A stretch of DNA of 64,000 nt from Eledone cirrhosa (lineage: Eukaryota > Mollusca > Cephalopoda > Octopoda > Eledonidae): NCBI GenBank assembly GCA_964016885.1, contig OZ024741.1:415785081-415849080 (forward strand), written 5' to 3'. The stretch's first letter is position 1, and every line of letters starts with the position of its first letter. The position numbers were made by a program, and so were the translations under genes. Below are positions 1-13,383 of this stretch, one piece after another. The notes under the pieces were generated by a model. That model had not been told where the DNA came from. It searched no databases and was given only the letters and a program-made list of their open reading frames with translations.

Positions 1-2426
1 AACTGGGGTATGTTATATTAACTGGGGTCTCTGTAATATTAACTGGGGTCTCTATTATATTAACTGGGGTCTCTGTTATATTAACTGGGGCCTCTGTTAT
101 ATTAACTGGGGCCTCTGTTATATTAACTGGGGTCTCTGTTATATTAACTAGGTTCTCTGTTATATTAAATGGGGTCTCTGTTATATTAACTGGGGTCTCT
201 GTTATATTAACTGGTGCCTCTGTTATATTAACTGGGGTCTCTGTTATATTAACTGGGGCCTCTGTTATATTAACTGGGGCCTCTGTTATATTAACTGGGG
301 TCTCTGTTATATTAACTGGGGTCTCTGTTATATTAACTGGGGTATGTTATATTAACTGGGGTCTCTGTTATATTAACTGGGGCCACTGTTATATTAACTG
401 GGGCCTCTGTTATATTAACTGGGGCCTCTGTTATATTAAATGGGGTCTCTGATATATTAACTGGGGTCTCTGTTATATTAACTGGGCCCTCTGTTATATT
501 AACTGGGGCCTCTGTTATATTAACTGGGGCCTCTGTTATATTAAATGGGGTCTCTGTTATATTAACTGGCGCCTCTGTTATATTAACTGGGGCCTCTGTT
601 ATATTAACTGGGGCCTCTGTTATATTAACTGGGGTCTCTGTTATATTAACTAGGGTCTCTGTTATATTAAATGGGGTCTCTGTTATATTAACTGGGGTCT
701 CTGTTATATTAACTGGTGCCTCTGTTATATTAACTGGGGTCTCTGTTATATTAACTGGGGCCTCTGTTATATTAACTGGGGCCTCTGTTATATTAACTGG
801 GGTCTCTGCTATATTAACTGGGGTCTCTGTTATATTAACTGGGGTATGTTATATTAACTGGGGTCTCTGTAATATTAACTGGGGTCTCTATTATATTAAC
901 TGGGGTCTCTGTTATATTAACTGGGGCCCCTTTTATATTAACTGGGGCCTCTGTTATATTAACTGGGGTCTCTGTTATATTAACTAGGGTCTCTGTTATA
1001 TTAAATGGGGTCTCTGTTATATTAACTGGGGTTTCTGTTATATTAACTGGGGTCTCTGTTATATTAACTGGTGCCTCTGTTATATTAACTGGGGTCTCTG
1101 TAATATTAACTGGGGTCCCTATTATATTAACTGGGGTGTCTGTTATATTAACTGGGGCCTCTGTTATATTAACTGGGGTCTCTGTTATATTAACTGGGGC
1201 CTCTGTTATATTAACTGGGGCCTCTGTTATATTAACTGGGGCCTCCATTATATTAACTGGGGTCTCTGTTATATTAACTAGGGTCTCTGTTATCTTAAAT
1301 GGGGTTTCTGTTATCTTAAATGGGGTCTCTGTTATATTAACTGGTGCCTCTGTTATATTAACTGGGGTCTCTGTTATATTAACTGGGGCCTCTGTTATAT
1401 TAACTGGGGTCTCTGTTATATTAACTGGGGCCTCTGTTATATTAACTGGGCTCTCTGTTTTATTAACTGGGGTCTCTGTTATATTAACTGAGGTCTCTGT
1501 TATATTAACTGGGGTCTCTGTTATATTAACTGAGGTCTCTGTAATATTAACTCGGGCCTCTGTTATATTAACTGGGGCCTCTGTTATATTAAATGGGGTC
1601 TCTGATATATTAACTGGGTTCTCTGTTATATTAACTGGGGTATGTTATACTAACTGGGGTCTATGTTATATTAACTGGGGTATATTATATTAACTGGGGT
1701 CTCTGTTATATTAACTGGGGCCTCTGTTATATTAACTGGGGCCTCTGTTATATTAACTGGGGCCTCTGTTATATTAACTGGGGCCTCTGTTATATTAACT
1801 GGGGTCTCTGTTATATTAACTGGGGCCTCTGTTATATTAACTGGGGTCTCTGTTATATTAACTGGTGCCTCTGTTATATTAACTGGGGTCTCTGTAATAT
1901 TAACTGGGGTCTCCATTATATTAACTGGGGTGTCTGTTATATTAACTGGGGCCTCTGTTATATTAACTGGGGTCTCTGTTATATTAACTGGGGCCTCTGT
2001 TATATTAACTGGGCTCTCTGTTTTATTAACTGGGGTCTCTGTTATATTAACTGAGGTCTCTGTTATATTAACTGGGGTCTCTGTTATATTAACTGACGTC
2101 TCTGTTATATTAACTGGGGTCTCTATTATATTAACTGGGGTCTCTGTTCTATTAACTGAGGTCTCTGTTATATTAACTGGGGTATGTTATATTAACTGGG
2201 GTCTCTGTTATATTAACTCGGTTCTCTGTTATATTAACTGGGGTATGTTATATTAACTGGGGTCTCTGTTATATTAACTGGGGTCTCTGTTATATTAACT
2301 GGGGTATGTTATATTAACTGGGGTCTCTGTAATATTAACTCGGGCCTCTGTTATATTAACTGGGGCCTCTGTTATATTAAATGGGGTCTCTGATATATTA
2401 ACTGGGTTCTCTGTTATATTAACTGG
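1..2426 (+). repeat. Left-most part of the array, higher-order block fragments
   Basis: Nearly pure 21-mers with 19-bp GTATG units near 7, 345 and 841 and a GTATATTATATT unit at 1,680. The stretch from 1,680 onward recurs from 8,222 onward at an offset of 6,542 bp, and the GGGGTGTCTG markers at 1,136 and 1,930 also mark blocks repeated further right. The open frames here (about 835-1,248 on -, 1,136-1,693 on +) are consequences of the 21-bp period and are not genes. Confidence 0.9.
841..859 (+). repeat. Example of the 19-bp GGGGTATG unit variant
   Basis: This unit reads GGGGTATGTTATATTAACT. It differs from the 21-mer by CTC replaced by A, a net loss of 2 bp. The same variant recurs through both halves of the window, often in groups separated by one to three 21-mers, for example near 345, 4,257, 7,216, 10,823, 21,320 and 21,384. 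A G-to-A derivative, GTATATTATATT, recurs at 1,680, 2,468, 5,263, 5,427, 8,222, 17,121, 21,609, 21,752, 26,282, 35,718, 35,861, 40,391 and 42,680. It is a useful marker of higher-order blocks. Confidence 0.95.
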
Positions 2427-2943
2427 GGTATGTTATATTAACTGGGGTCTCTGTTATATTAACTGGGGTATATTATATTAACTGGGGTCTCTGTTATATT
2501 AACTGGGGCCTCTGTTATATTAACTGGGGCCTCTGTTATATTAAATGGGGTCTCTGTTATATTAACTGGGGTCTCTGTTATAGTAACTGGGGTCTCTGTT
2601 ATATTAACTGGGGCCTCTGTTATATTAACTGGGGCCTCTGTTATATTAACTGGGGCCTCTGTTATATTAAATGGGGTCTCTGTTATATTAACTGGCGCCT
2701 CTGTTATATTAACTGGGGTATGTTATATTAACTGGGGTCTCTGTAATATTAACTGGGGTCTCTATTATATTAACTGGGGTCTCTGTTATATTAACTGGGG
2801 TCTCTGTTATATTAACTGGGGTCTCTGTAATATTAACTGGGGTCTCTATTATATTAACTGGGTTCTCTGTTATATTAACTGGGGCCTCTGTTATATTAAC
2901 TGGGGTCTCTGTTATATTAACTGGGGTCTCTGTTATATTAACT

Positions 2944-2964
2944 GGAATCGCTGTTATATTAACT
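2944..2964 (+). repeat. Marker unit GGAATCGCTG (one per higher-order block)
   Basis: This 21-bp unit begins GGAATCGCTG instead of GGGGTCTCTG. Identical copies start at 2,944, 5,903, 9,507, 12,761, 15,388, 17,576, 22,249, 29,455, 31,685 and 36,358, with a decayed GGGATCGCTG near 41,761. The spacings are 2,959, 3,604, 3,254, 2,627, 2,188, 4,673, 7,206, 2,230 and 4,673 bp. They outline the higher-order blocks and show that the blocks vary in length. It is one of the few CpG-bearing units. Confidence 0.93.
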
Positions 2965-3483
2965 GGGGCCTCTGTTATATTAACTGGGGTCTCTGTTATA
3001 TTAACTGGGGTCTCTGTTATATTAACTGGGGCCTCAGTTATATTAACTGGGCTCTCTGTTTTATTAACTGGGGTCTCTGTTATATTAACTGAAGTCTCTG
3101 TTATATTAACTGGGGTCTCTGTTATGTTAACTGAGGTCTCTGTTATATTAACTGGGGTCTCTATAATATTAACTGGGGTCTCTGTTATATTAACTGGGGT
3201 CTCTGTTATATTAACTGGTGTATGTTATATTAACTGGGGTCTCTGTTATATTAACTGGGTTCTCTGTTATATTAACTGGGGTATGTTATATTAACTGGGG
3301 TCTCTGTTATATTAACTGGGGTCTCTGTTATATTAACTGGGGTATGTTATATTAACTGGGGTCCCTGTAATATTAACTGGGGCCTCTGTTATATTAACTG
3401 GGGCCTCTGTTATATTAAATGGGGTCTCTGTTATATTAGCTGGGGCCTCTGTTATATTAACTGGGGTCTCTGTTACATTAAAT

Positions 3484-3503
3484 GGGGTCTCTGTATATTA
3501 ACT
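3484..3503 (+). repeat. Example of the 20-bp unit variant (single T lost)
   Basis: The unit reads GGGGTCTCTGTATATTAACT, with one T missing from CTGTTATATT. It directly follows a GTTACATTAAAT unit, and this pair travels as a block. Further copies sit near 6,443, 10,047, 13,301, 15,929, 18,117, 22,790, 29,996, 32,226, 36,899, 41,492 and 43,761, one per higher-order block. That pattern indicates block duplication rather than independent mutation. Confidence 0.9.
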
Positions 3504-5385
3504 GGGGCCTCTGTAATATTAACTGGGGTCTGTTATATTAACTGGGGTCTCTGTTATATTAACTGGGGTCTCTGTTATATTAACTGGGGTCTCTATTACA
3601 TTAACTAGGGTCTCTGTTATATTAACTGGGGCCTCTGTTATATTAACTGGGGCCTCTGTTATATTAAATGGGGTCTCTGTTATATTAACTGGCGCCTCTG
3701 TTATATGAACTGGGGCCTCTGTTATATTAACTGGGGCCTCTGTTATATTAACTGGGGTCTCTGATATATTAACTAGGGTCTCTGTTATATTAAATGGGGT
3801 CTCTGTTATATTAACTGGGGTCTCTGTTATATTAACTGGTGCCTCTGTTATATTAACTGGGGTCTCTGTTATATTAACTGGGGCCTCTGTTATATTAACT
3901 GGGGTCTCTGTTATATTAACTGGGGTATGTTATATTAACTGGGGTCTCTGTAATATTAACTGGGGTCTCTATTATATTAACTGGGGTCTCTGTTATATTA
4001 ACTGGGGCCTCTGTTATATTAACTGGGGCCTCTGTTATATTAACTGGGGTCTCTGTTATATTAACTAGGGTCTCTGTTATATTAAATGGGGTCTCTGTTA
4101 TATTAACTGGGGTCTCTGTTATATTAACTGGTGCCTCTGTTATATTAACTGGGGTCTCTGTTATATTAACTGGGGCCTCTGTTATATTAACTGGGGCCTC
4201 TGTTATATTAACTGGGGTCTCTGTTATATTAACTGGGGTCTCTGTTATATTAACTGGGGTATGTTATATTAACTGGGGTCTCTGTTATATTAACTGGGGC
4301 CACTGTTATATTAACTGGGGCCTCTGTTATATTAACTGGGGCCTCTGTTATATTAAATGGGGTCTCTGATATATTAACTGGGGTCTCTGTTATATTAACT
4401 GGGCCCTCTGTTATATTAACTGGGGCCTCTGTTATATTAACTGGGGCCTCTGTTATATTAAATGGGGTCTCTGTTATATAAACTGGCGCCTCTGTTATAT
4501 TAACTGGGGCCTCTGTTATATTAACTGGGGCCTCTATTATATTAACTGGGGTCTCTGTTATATTAACTAGGGTCTCTGTTATATTAAATGGGGTCTCTGT
4601 TATATTAACTGGGGTTTCTGTTATATTAACTGGGGTCTCTGTTATATTAACTGGTGCCTCTGTTATATTAACTGGGGTCTCTGTAATATTAACTGGGGTC
4701 TCTATTATATTAACTGGGGTGTCTGTTATATTAACTGGGGCCTCTGTTATATTAATTGGGGTCTCTGTTATATTAACTGGGGCCTCTGTTATATTAACTG
4801 GGGCCTCTGTTATATTAACTGGGGCCTCCATTATATTAACTGGGGTCTCTGTTATATTAACTAGGGTCTCTGTTATCTTAAATGGGGTTTCTGTTATATT
4901 AACGGGGGTCTCTGTTATATTAACTGGTGCCTCTGTTATATTAACTGGGGTCTCTGTTATATTAACTGGGGCCTCTGTTATATTAACTGGGGTCTCTGTT
5001 ATATTAACTGGGGCCTCTGTTATATTAACTGGGCTCTCTGTTTTATTAACTGGGGTCTCTGTTATATTAACTGAGGTCTCTGTTATATTAACTGGGGTCT
5101 CTGTTATATTAACTGAGGTCTCTGTAATATTAACTCGGGCCTCTGTTATATTAACTGGGGCCTCTGTTATATTAAATGGGGTCTCTGATATATTAACTGG
5201 GTTCTCTGTTATATTAACTGGGGTATGTTATACTAACTGGGGTCTCTGTTATATTAACTGGGGTATATTATATTAACTGGGGTCTCTGTTATATTAACTG
5301 GGGCCTCTGTTATATTAACTGGGGCCTCTGTTATATTAACTGGGGCCTCTGTTATATTAACTGGGGCCTCTGTTATATTAACTGG

Positions 5386-8344
5386 GGTATGTTATATTAA
5401 CTGGGGTCTCTGTTATATTAACTGGGGTATATTATATTAACTGGGGTCTCTGTTATATTAACTGGGGCCTCTGTTATATTAACTGGGGCCTCTGTTATAT
5501 TAAATGGGGTCTCTGTTATATTAACTGGGGTCTCTGTTATATTAACTGGGGTCTCTGTTATATTAACTGGGGCCTCTGTTATATTAACTGGGGCCTCTGT
5601 TATATTAACTGGGGCCTCTGTTATATTAAATGGGGTCTCTGTTATATTAACTGGTGCCTCTGTTATATTAACTGGGGTATGTTATATTAACTGGGGTCTC
5701 TGTAATATTAACTGGGGTCTCTATTATATTAACTGGGGTCTCTGTTATATTAACTGGGGTCTCTGTTATATTAACTGGGGTCTCTGTAATATTAACTGGG
5801 GTCTCTATTATATTAACTGGGTTCTCTGTTATATTAACTGGGGCCTCTGTTATATTAACTGGGGTCTCTGTTATATTAACTGGGGTCTCTGTTATATTAA
5901 CTGGAATCGCTGTTATATTAACTGGGGCCTCTGTTATATTAACTGGGGTCTCTGTTATATTAACTGGGGTCTCTGTTATATTAACTGGGGCCTCAGTTAT
6001 ATTAACTGGGCTCTCTGTTTTATTAACTGGGGTCTCTGTTATATTAACTGAAGTCTCTGTTATATTAACTGGGGTCTCTGTTATGTTAACTGAGGTCTCT
6101 GTTATATTAACTGGGGTCTCTATAATATTAACTGGGGTCTCTGTTATATTAACTGGGGTCTCTGTTATATTAACTGGTGTATGTTATATTAACTGGGGTC
6201 TCTGTTATATTAACTGGGTTCTCTGTTATATTAACTGGGTTATGTTATATTAACTGGGGTCTCTGTTATATTAACTGGGGTCTCTGTTATATTAACTGGG
6301 GTATGTTATATTAACTGGGGTCCCTGTAATATTAACTGGGGCCTCTGTTATATTAACTGGGGCCTCTGTTATATTAAATGGGGTCTCTGTTATATTAGCT
6401 GGGGCCTCTGTTATATTAACTGGGGTCTCTGTTACATTAAATGGGGTCTCTGTATATTAACTGGGGCCTCTGTAATATTAACTGGGGTCTGTTATATTAA
6501 CTGGGGTCTCTGTTATATTAACTGGGGTCTCTGTTATATTAACTGGGGTCTCTATTACATTAACTAGGGTCTCTGTTATATTAACTGGGGCCTCTGTTAT
6601 ATTAACTGGGGCCTCTGTTATATTAAATGGGGTCTCTGTTATATTAACTGGCGCCTCTGTTATATTAACTGGGGCCTCTGTTATATTAACTGGGGCCTCT
6701 GTTATATTAACTGGGGTCTCTGATATATTAACTAGGGTCTCTGTTATATTAAATGGGGTCTCTGTTATATTAACTGGGGTCTCTGTTATATTAACTGGTG
6801 CCTCTGTTATATTAACTGGGGTCTCTGTTATATTAACTGGGGCCTCTGTTATATTAACTGGGGTCTCTGTTATATTAACTGGGGTATGTTATATTAACTG
6901 GGGTCTCTGTAATATTAACTGGGGTCTCTATTATATTAACTGGGGTCTCTGTTATATTAACTGGGGCCTCTGTTATATTAACTGGGGCCTCTGTTATATT
7001 AACTGGGGTCTCTGTTATATTAACTAGGGTCTCTGTTATATTAAATGGGGTCTCTGTTATATTAACTGGGGTCTCTGTTATATTAACTGGTGCCTCTGTT
7101 ATATTAACTGGGGTCTCTGTTATATTAACTGGGGCCTCTGTTATATTAACTGGGGCCTCTGTTATATTAACTGGGGTCTCTGTTATATTAACTGGGGTCT
7201 CTGTTATATTAACTGGGGTATGTTATATTAACTGGGGTCTCTGTTATATTAACTGGGGCCACTGTTATATTAACTGGGGCCTCTGTTATATTAACTGGGG
7301 CCTCTGTTATATTAAATGGGGTCTCTGATATATTAACTGGGGTCTCTGTTATATTAACTGGGCCCTCTGTTATATTAACTGGGGCCTCTGTTATATTAAC
7401 TGGGGCCTCTGTTATATTAAATGGGGTCTCTGTTATATTAACTGGCGCCTCTGTTATATTAACTGGGGCCTCTGTTATATTAACTGGGGCCTCTATTATA
7501 TTAACTGGGGTCTCTGTTATATTAACTAGGGTCTCTGTTATATTAAATGGGGTCTCTGTTATATTAACTGGGGTTTCTGTTATATTAACTGGGGTCTCTG
7601 TTATATTAACTGGTGCCTCTGTTATATTAACTGGGGTCTCTGTAATATTAACTGGGGTCTCTATTATATTAACTGGGGTGTCTGTTATATTAACTGGGGC
7701 CTCTGTTATATTAATTGGGGTCTCTGTTATATTAACTGGGGCCTCTGTTATATTAACTGGGGCCTCTGTTATATTAACTGGGGCCTCCATTATATTAACT
7801 GGGGTCTCTGTTATATTAACTAGGGTCTCTGTTATCTTAAATGGGGTTTCTGTTATATTAACGGGGGTCTCTGTTATATTAACTGGTGCCTCTGTTATAT
7901 TAACTGGGGTCTCTGTTATATTAACTGGGGCCTCTGTTATATTAACTGGGGTCTCTGTTATATTAACTGGGGCCTCTGTTATATTAACTGGGCTCTCTGT
8001 TTTATTAACTGGGGTCTCTGTTATATTAACTGAGGTCTCTGTTATATTAACTGGGGTCTCTGTTATATTAACTGAGGTCTCTGTAATATTAACTCGGGCC
8101 TCTGTTATATTAACTGGGGCCTCTGTTATATTAAATGGGGTCTCTGATATATTAACTGGGTTCTCTGTTATATTAACTGGGGTATGTTATACTAACTGGG
8201 GTCTCTGTTATATTAACTGGGGTATATTATATTAACTGGGGTCTCTGTTATATTAACTGGGGCCTCTGTTATATTAACTGGGGCCTCTGTTATATTAACT
8301 GGGGCCTCTGTTATATTAACTGGGGCCTCTGTTATATTAACTGG
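5386..8344 (+). repeat. 2,959-bp higher-order block, copy 2
   Basis: Direct tandem copy of the preceding block. Matching continues slightly past the junction and is lost near 8,340. There, copy 2 is followed by a GGGGTC unit where copy 1 has a fifth GGGGCC unit. The few substitutions and the absence of any length difference across almost 3 kb indicate a fairly recent tandem duplication. Sequence after 8,222 resumes the pattern seen after 1,680, as expected if 5,386-8,344 was inserted by duplication. Confidence 0.85.
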
Positions 8345-11300
8345 GGTCTCTGTTATATTAACTGGGGCCTCTGTTATATTAACTGGGGTCTCTGTTATAT
8401 TAACTGGTGCCTCTGTTATATTAACTGGGGTCTCTGTAATATTAACTGGGGTCTCCATTATATTAACTGGGGTGTCTGTTATATTAACTGGGGCCTCTGT
8501 TATATTAACTGGGGTCTCTGTTATATTAACTGGGGCCTCTGTTATATTAACTGGGCTCTCTGTTTTATTAACTGGGGTCTCTGTTATATTAACTGAGGTC
8601 TCTGTTATATTAACTGGGGTCTCTGTTATATTAACTGACGTCTCTGTTATATTAACTGGGGTCTCTATTATATTAACTGGGGTCTCTGTTCTATTAACTG
8701 AGGTCTCTGTTATATTAACTGGGGTATGTTATATTAACTGGGGTCTCTGTTATATTAACTGGGTTCTCTGTTATATTAACTGGGGTATGTTATATTAACT
8801 GGGGTCTCTGTTATATTAACTGGGGTCTCTGTTATATTAACTGGGGTATGTTATATTAACTGGGGTCTCTGTAATATTAACTCGGGCCTCTGTTATATTA
8901 ACTGGGGCCTCTGTTATATTAAATGGGGTCTCTGATATATTAACTGGGTTCTCTGTTATATTAACTGGGGTATGTTATATTAACTGGGGTCTCTGTTATA
9001 TTAACTGGGGTATATTATATTAACTGGGGTCTCTGTTATATTAACTGGGGCCTCTGTTATATTAACTGGGGCCTCTGTTATATTAACTGGGGCCTCTGTT
9101 ATATTAAATGAAGTCTCTGTTATATTAACTGGGGTCTCTGTTATATTAACTGGGGTCTCTGTTATATTAACTGGGGCCTCTGTTATATTAACTGGGGCCT
9201 CTGTTATATTAACTGGGGCCTCTGTTATATTAAATGGGGTCTCTGTTATATTAACTGGCGCCTCTGTTATATTAACTGGGGTATGTTATATTAACTGGGG
9301 TCTCTGTAATATTAACTGGGGTCTCTATTATATTAACTGGGGTCTCTGTTATATTAACTGGGGTCTCTGTTATATTAACTGGGGTCTCTGTAATATTAAC
9401 TGGGGTCTCTATTATATTAACTGGGTTCTCTGTTATATTAACTGGGGCCTCTGTTATATTAACTGGGGTCTCTGTTATATTAACTGGGGTCTCTGTTATA
9501 TTAACTGGAATCGCTGTTATATTAACTGGGGCCTCTGTTATATTAACTGGGGTCTCTGTTATATTAACTGGGGTCTCTGTTATATTAACTGGGGCCTCAG
9601 TTATATTAACTGGGCTCTCTGTTTTATTAACTGGGGTCTCTGTTATATTAACTGAAGTCTCTGTTATATTAACTGGGGTCTCTGTTATGTTAACTGATGT
9701 CTCTGTTATATTAACTGGGGTCTCTATTATATTAACTGGGGTCTCTGTTATATTAACTGGGGTCTCTGTTATATTAACTGGTGTATGTTATATTAACTGG
9801 GGTCTCTGTTATATTAACTGGGTTCTCTGTTATATTAACTGGGGTATGTTATATTAACTGGGGTCTCTGTTATATTAACTGGGGTCTCTGTTATATTAAC
9901 TGGGGTATGTTATATTAACTGGGGTCCCTGTAATATTAACTGGGGCCTCTGTTATATTAACTGGGGCCTCTGTTATATTAAATGGGGTCTCTGTTATATT
10001 ACCTGGGGCCTCTGTTATATTAACTGGGGTCTCTGTTACATTAAATGGGGTCTCTGTATATTAACTGGGGCCTCTGTAATATTAACTGGGGTCTGTTATA
10101 TTAACTGGGGTCTCTGTTATATTAACTGGGGTCTCTGTTATATTAACTGGGGTCTCTATTACATTAACTAGGGTCTCTGTTATATTAACTGGGGCCTCTG
10201 TTATATTAACTGGGGCCTCTGTTATATTAAATGGGGTCTCTGTTATATTAACTGGCGCCTCTGTTATATTAACTGGGGCCTCTGTTATATTAACTGGGGC
10301 CTCTGTTATATTAACTGGGGTCTCTGATATATTAACTAGGGTCTCTGTTATATTAAATGGGGTCTCTGTTATATTAACTGGGGTCTCTGTTATATTAACT
10401 GGTGCCTCTGTTATATTAACTGGGGTCTCTGTTATATTAACTGGGGCCTCTGTTATATTAACTGGGGTCTCTGTTATATTAACTGGGGTATGTTATATTA
10501 ACTGGGGTCTCTGTAATATTAACTGGGGTCTCTATTATATTAACTGGGGTCTCTGTTATATTAACTGGGGCCTCTGTTATATTAACTGGGGCCTCTGTTA
10601 TATTAACTGGGGTCTCTGTTATATTAACTAGGGTCTCTGTTATATTAAATGGGGTCTCTGTTATATTAACTGGGGTCTCTGTTATATTAACTGGTGCCTC
10701 TGTTATATTAACTGGGGTCTCTGTTATATTAACTGGGGCCTCTGTTATATTAACTGGGGCCTCTGTTATATTAACTGGGGTCTCTGTTATATTAACTGGG
10801 GTCTCTGTTATATTAACTGGGGTATGTTATATTAACTGGGGTCTCTGTTATATTAACTGGGGCCACTGTTATATTAACTGGGGCCTCTGTTATATTAACT
10901 GGGGCCTCTGTTATATTAAATGGGGTCTCTGATATATTAACTGGGGTCTCTGTTATATTAACTGGGCCCTCTGTTATATTAACTGGGGCCTCTGTTATAT
11001 TAACTGGGGCCTCTGTTATATTAAATGGGGTCTCTGTTATATAAACTGGCGCCTCTGTTATATTAACTGGGGCCTCTGTTATATTAACTGGGGCCTCTAT
11101 TATATTAACTGGGGTCTCTGTTATATTAACTAGGGTCTCTGTTATATTAAATGGGGTCTCTGTTATATTAACTGGGGTCTCTGTTATATTAACTGGTGCC
11201 TCTGTTATATTAACTGGGGTCTCTGTTATATTAACTGGGGCCTCTGTTATATTAACTGGGGCCTCTGTTATATTAACTGGGGTCTCTGCTATATTAACTG

Positions 11301-13383
11301 GGGTCTCTGTTATATTAACTGGGGTATGTTATATTAACTGGGGTCTCTGTAATATTAACTGGGGTCTCTATTATATTAACTGGGGTCTCTGTTATATTAA
11401 CTGGGGCCCCTGTTATATTAACTGGGGCCTCTGTTATATTAACTGGGGTCTCTGTTATATTAACTAGGGTCTCTGTTATATTAAATGGGGTCTCTGTTAT
11501 ATTAACTGGGGTTTCTGTTATATTAACTGGTGCCTCTGTTATATTAACTGGGGTCTCTGTTATATTAACTGGGGTCTCTGTTATATTAACTGGGGCCTCT
11601 GTTATATTAACTGGGGTCTCTGTTATATTAACTGGGGCCTCTGTTATATTAACTGGGGTCTCTGTTATATTAACTGGTGCCTCTGTTATATTAACTGGGG
11701 TCTCTGTAATATTAACTGGGGTCTCTATTATATTAACTGGGGTGTCTGTTATATTAACTGAGGCCTCTGTTATATTAACTGGGGTCTCTGTTATATTAAC
11801 TGGGGCCTCTGTTATATTAACTGGGGCCTCTGTTATATTAACTGGGGCCTCCATTATATTAACTGGGGTCTCTGTTATATTAACTGGGGTCTCTGTTATC
11901 TTAAATGGGGTTTCTGTTATATTAACGGGGGTCTCTGTTATATTAACTGGTGCCTCTGTTATATTAACTGGGGTCTCTGTTATATTAACTGGGGCCTCTG
12001 TTATATTAACTGGGGTCTCTGTTATATTAACTGGGGCCTCTGTTATATTAACTGGGCTCTCTGTTTTATTAACTGGGGTCTCTGTTATATTAACTGAGGT
12101 CTCTGTTATATTAACTGGGGTCTCTGTTATATTAACTGAGGTCTCTGTAATATTAACTCGGGCCTCTGTTATATTAACTGGGGCCTCTGTTATATTAAAT
12201 GGGGTCTCTGATATATTAACTGGGTTCTCTGTTATATTAACTGGGGTATGTTATATTACCTGGGGTCTCTGTTATATTAACTGGGTATATTATATTAACT
12301 GGGGTCTCTGTTATATTAACTGGGGCCTCTGTTATATTAACTGGGGCCACTGTTATATTAACTGGGGCCTCTGTTATATTAAATGGGGTCTCTGTTATAT
12401 TAACTGGGGTCTCTGTTATATTAACTGGGGTCTCTGTTATATTAACTGGGGCCTCTGTTATATTAACTGGGGCCTCTGTTATATTAAATGGGGTCTCTGT
12501 TATATTAACTGGCGCCTCTGTTATATTAACTGGGGTATGTTATATTAACTGGGGTCTCTGTAATATTAACTGGGGTCTCTATTATATTAACTGGGGTCTC
12601 TGTTATATTAACTGGGGTCTCTGTTATATTAACTGGGGTCTCTGTAATATTAACTGGGGTCTCTATTATATTAACTGGGTTCTCTGTTATATTAACTGGG
12701 GCCTCTGTTATATTAACTGGGGTCTCTGTTATATTAACTGGGGTCTCTGTTATATTAACTGGAATCGCTGTTATATTAACTGGGGCCTCTGTTATATTAA
12801 CTGGGGTCTCTGGTATATTAACTGGGGTCTCTGTTATATTAACTGGGGCCTCTGTTATATTAACTGGGCTCTCTGTTTTATTAACTGGGGTCTCTGTTAT
12901 ATTAACTGAAGTCTCTGTTATATTAACTGGGGTCTCTGTTATGTTAACTGAGGTCTCTGTTATATTAACTGGGGTCTCTATTATATTAACTGGGGTCTCT
13001 GTTATATTAACTGGGGTCTCTGTTATATTAACTGGGGTATGTTATATTAACTGGGGTCTCTGTTATATTAACTGGGTTCTCTGTTATATTAACTGGGGTA
13101 TGTTATATTAACTCGGGTCTCTGTTATATTAACTGGGGTCTCTGTTATATTAACTGGGGTATGTTATATTAACTGGGGTCCCTGTAATATTTACTGGGGC
13201 CTCTGTTATATTAACTGGGGCCTCTGTTATATTAAATGGGGTCTCTGTTATATTAGCTGGGGCCTCTGTTATATTAACTGGGGTCTCTGTTACATTAAAT
13301 GGGGTCTCTGTATATTAACTGGGGCCTCTGTAATATTAACTGGGGTCTGTTATATTAACTGGGGTCTCTGTTATATTAACTGG
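8345..13383 (+). repeat. Higher-order blocks between the 2.96-kb pair and the 14-kb duplication
   Basis: 21-mer array with marker units GGAATCGCTG at 9,507 and 12,761 and GGGGTGTCTG at 11,742. The first part repeats 1,680-2,560 at an offset of 6,542 bp. An extra unit near 9,105 (AAATGAAGTC) raises the offset to 6,563 by 9,507. A GGGGTATAT unit with a shortened G-run (CTGGGTATATT) lies near 12,286. No non-repeat sequence is present. Confidence 0.85.

Larger units (their letters stand above)
2427..5385 (+). repeat. 2,959-bp higher-order block, copy 1
   Basis: Order and flavour of units match the next 2,959 bp. The offset is exactly 2,959 bp at several markers: GTATATTATATT (2,468 and 5,427), GGAATCGCTG (2,944 and 5,903) and GGGGTGTCTG (4,719 and 7,678). 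Scattered single-base differences exist, such as TAGTAACTGG near 2,581 against TATTAACTGG in copy 2, TATGAACTGG near 3,707, and TATAAACTGG near 4,486. Boundaries are accurate to about two units. Confidence 0.85.

Noticed and set aside
4250..4831. 193-residue minus-strand open frame with an N-I-T sequon per heptad, looking like a mucin-like surface protein
   Set aside because: The ATG is created by a single CTCCAT variant unit and the stop by a 19-bp unit. There is no signal peptide, no non-repeat domain, and the same frame occurs wherever 21-mers run uninterrupted.
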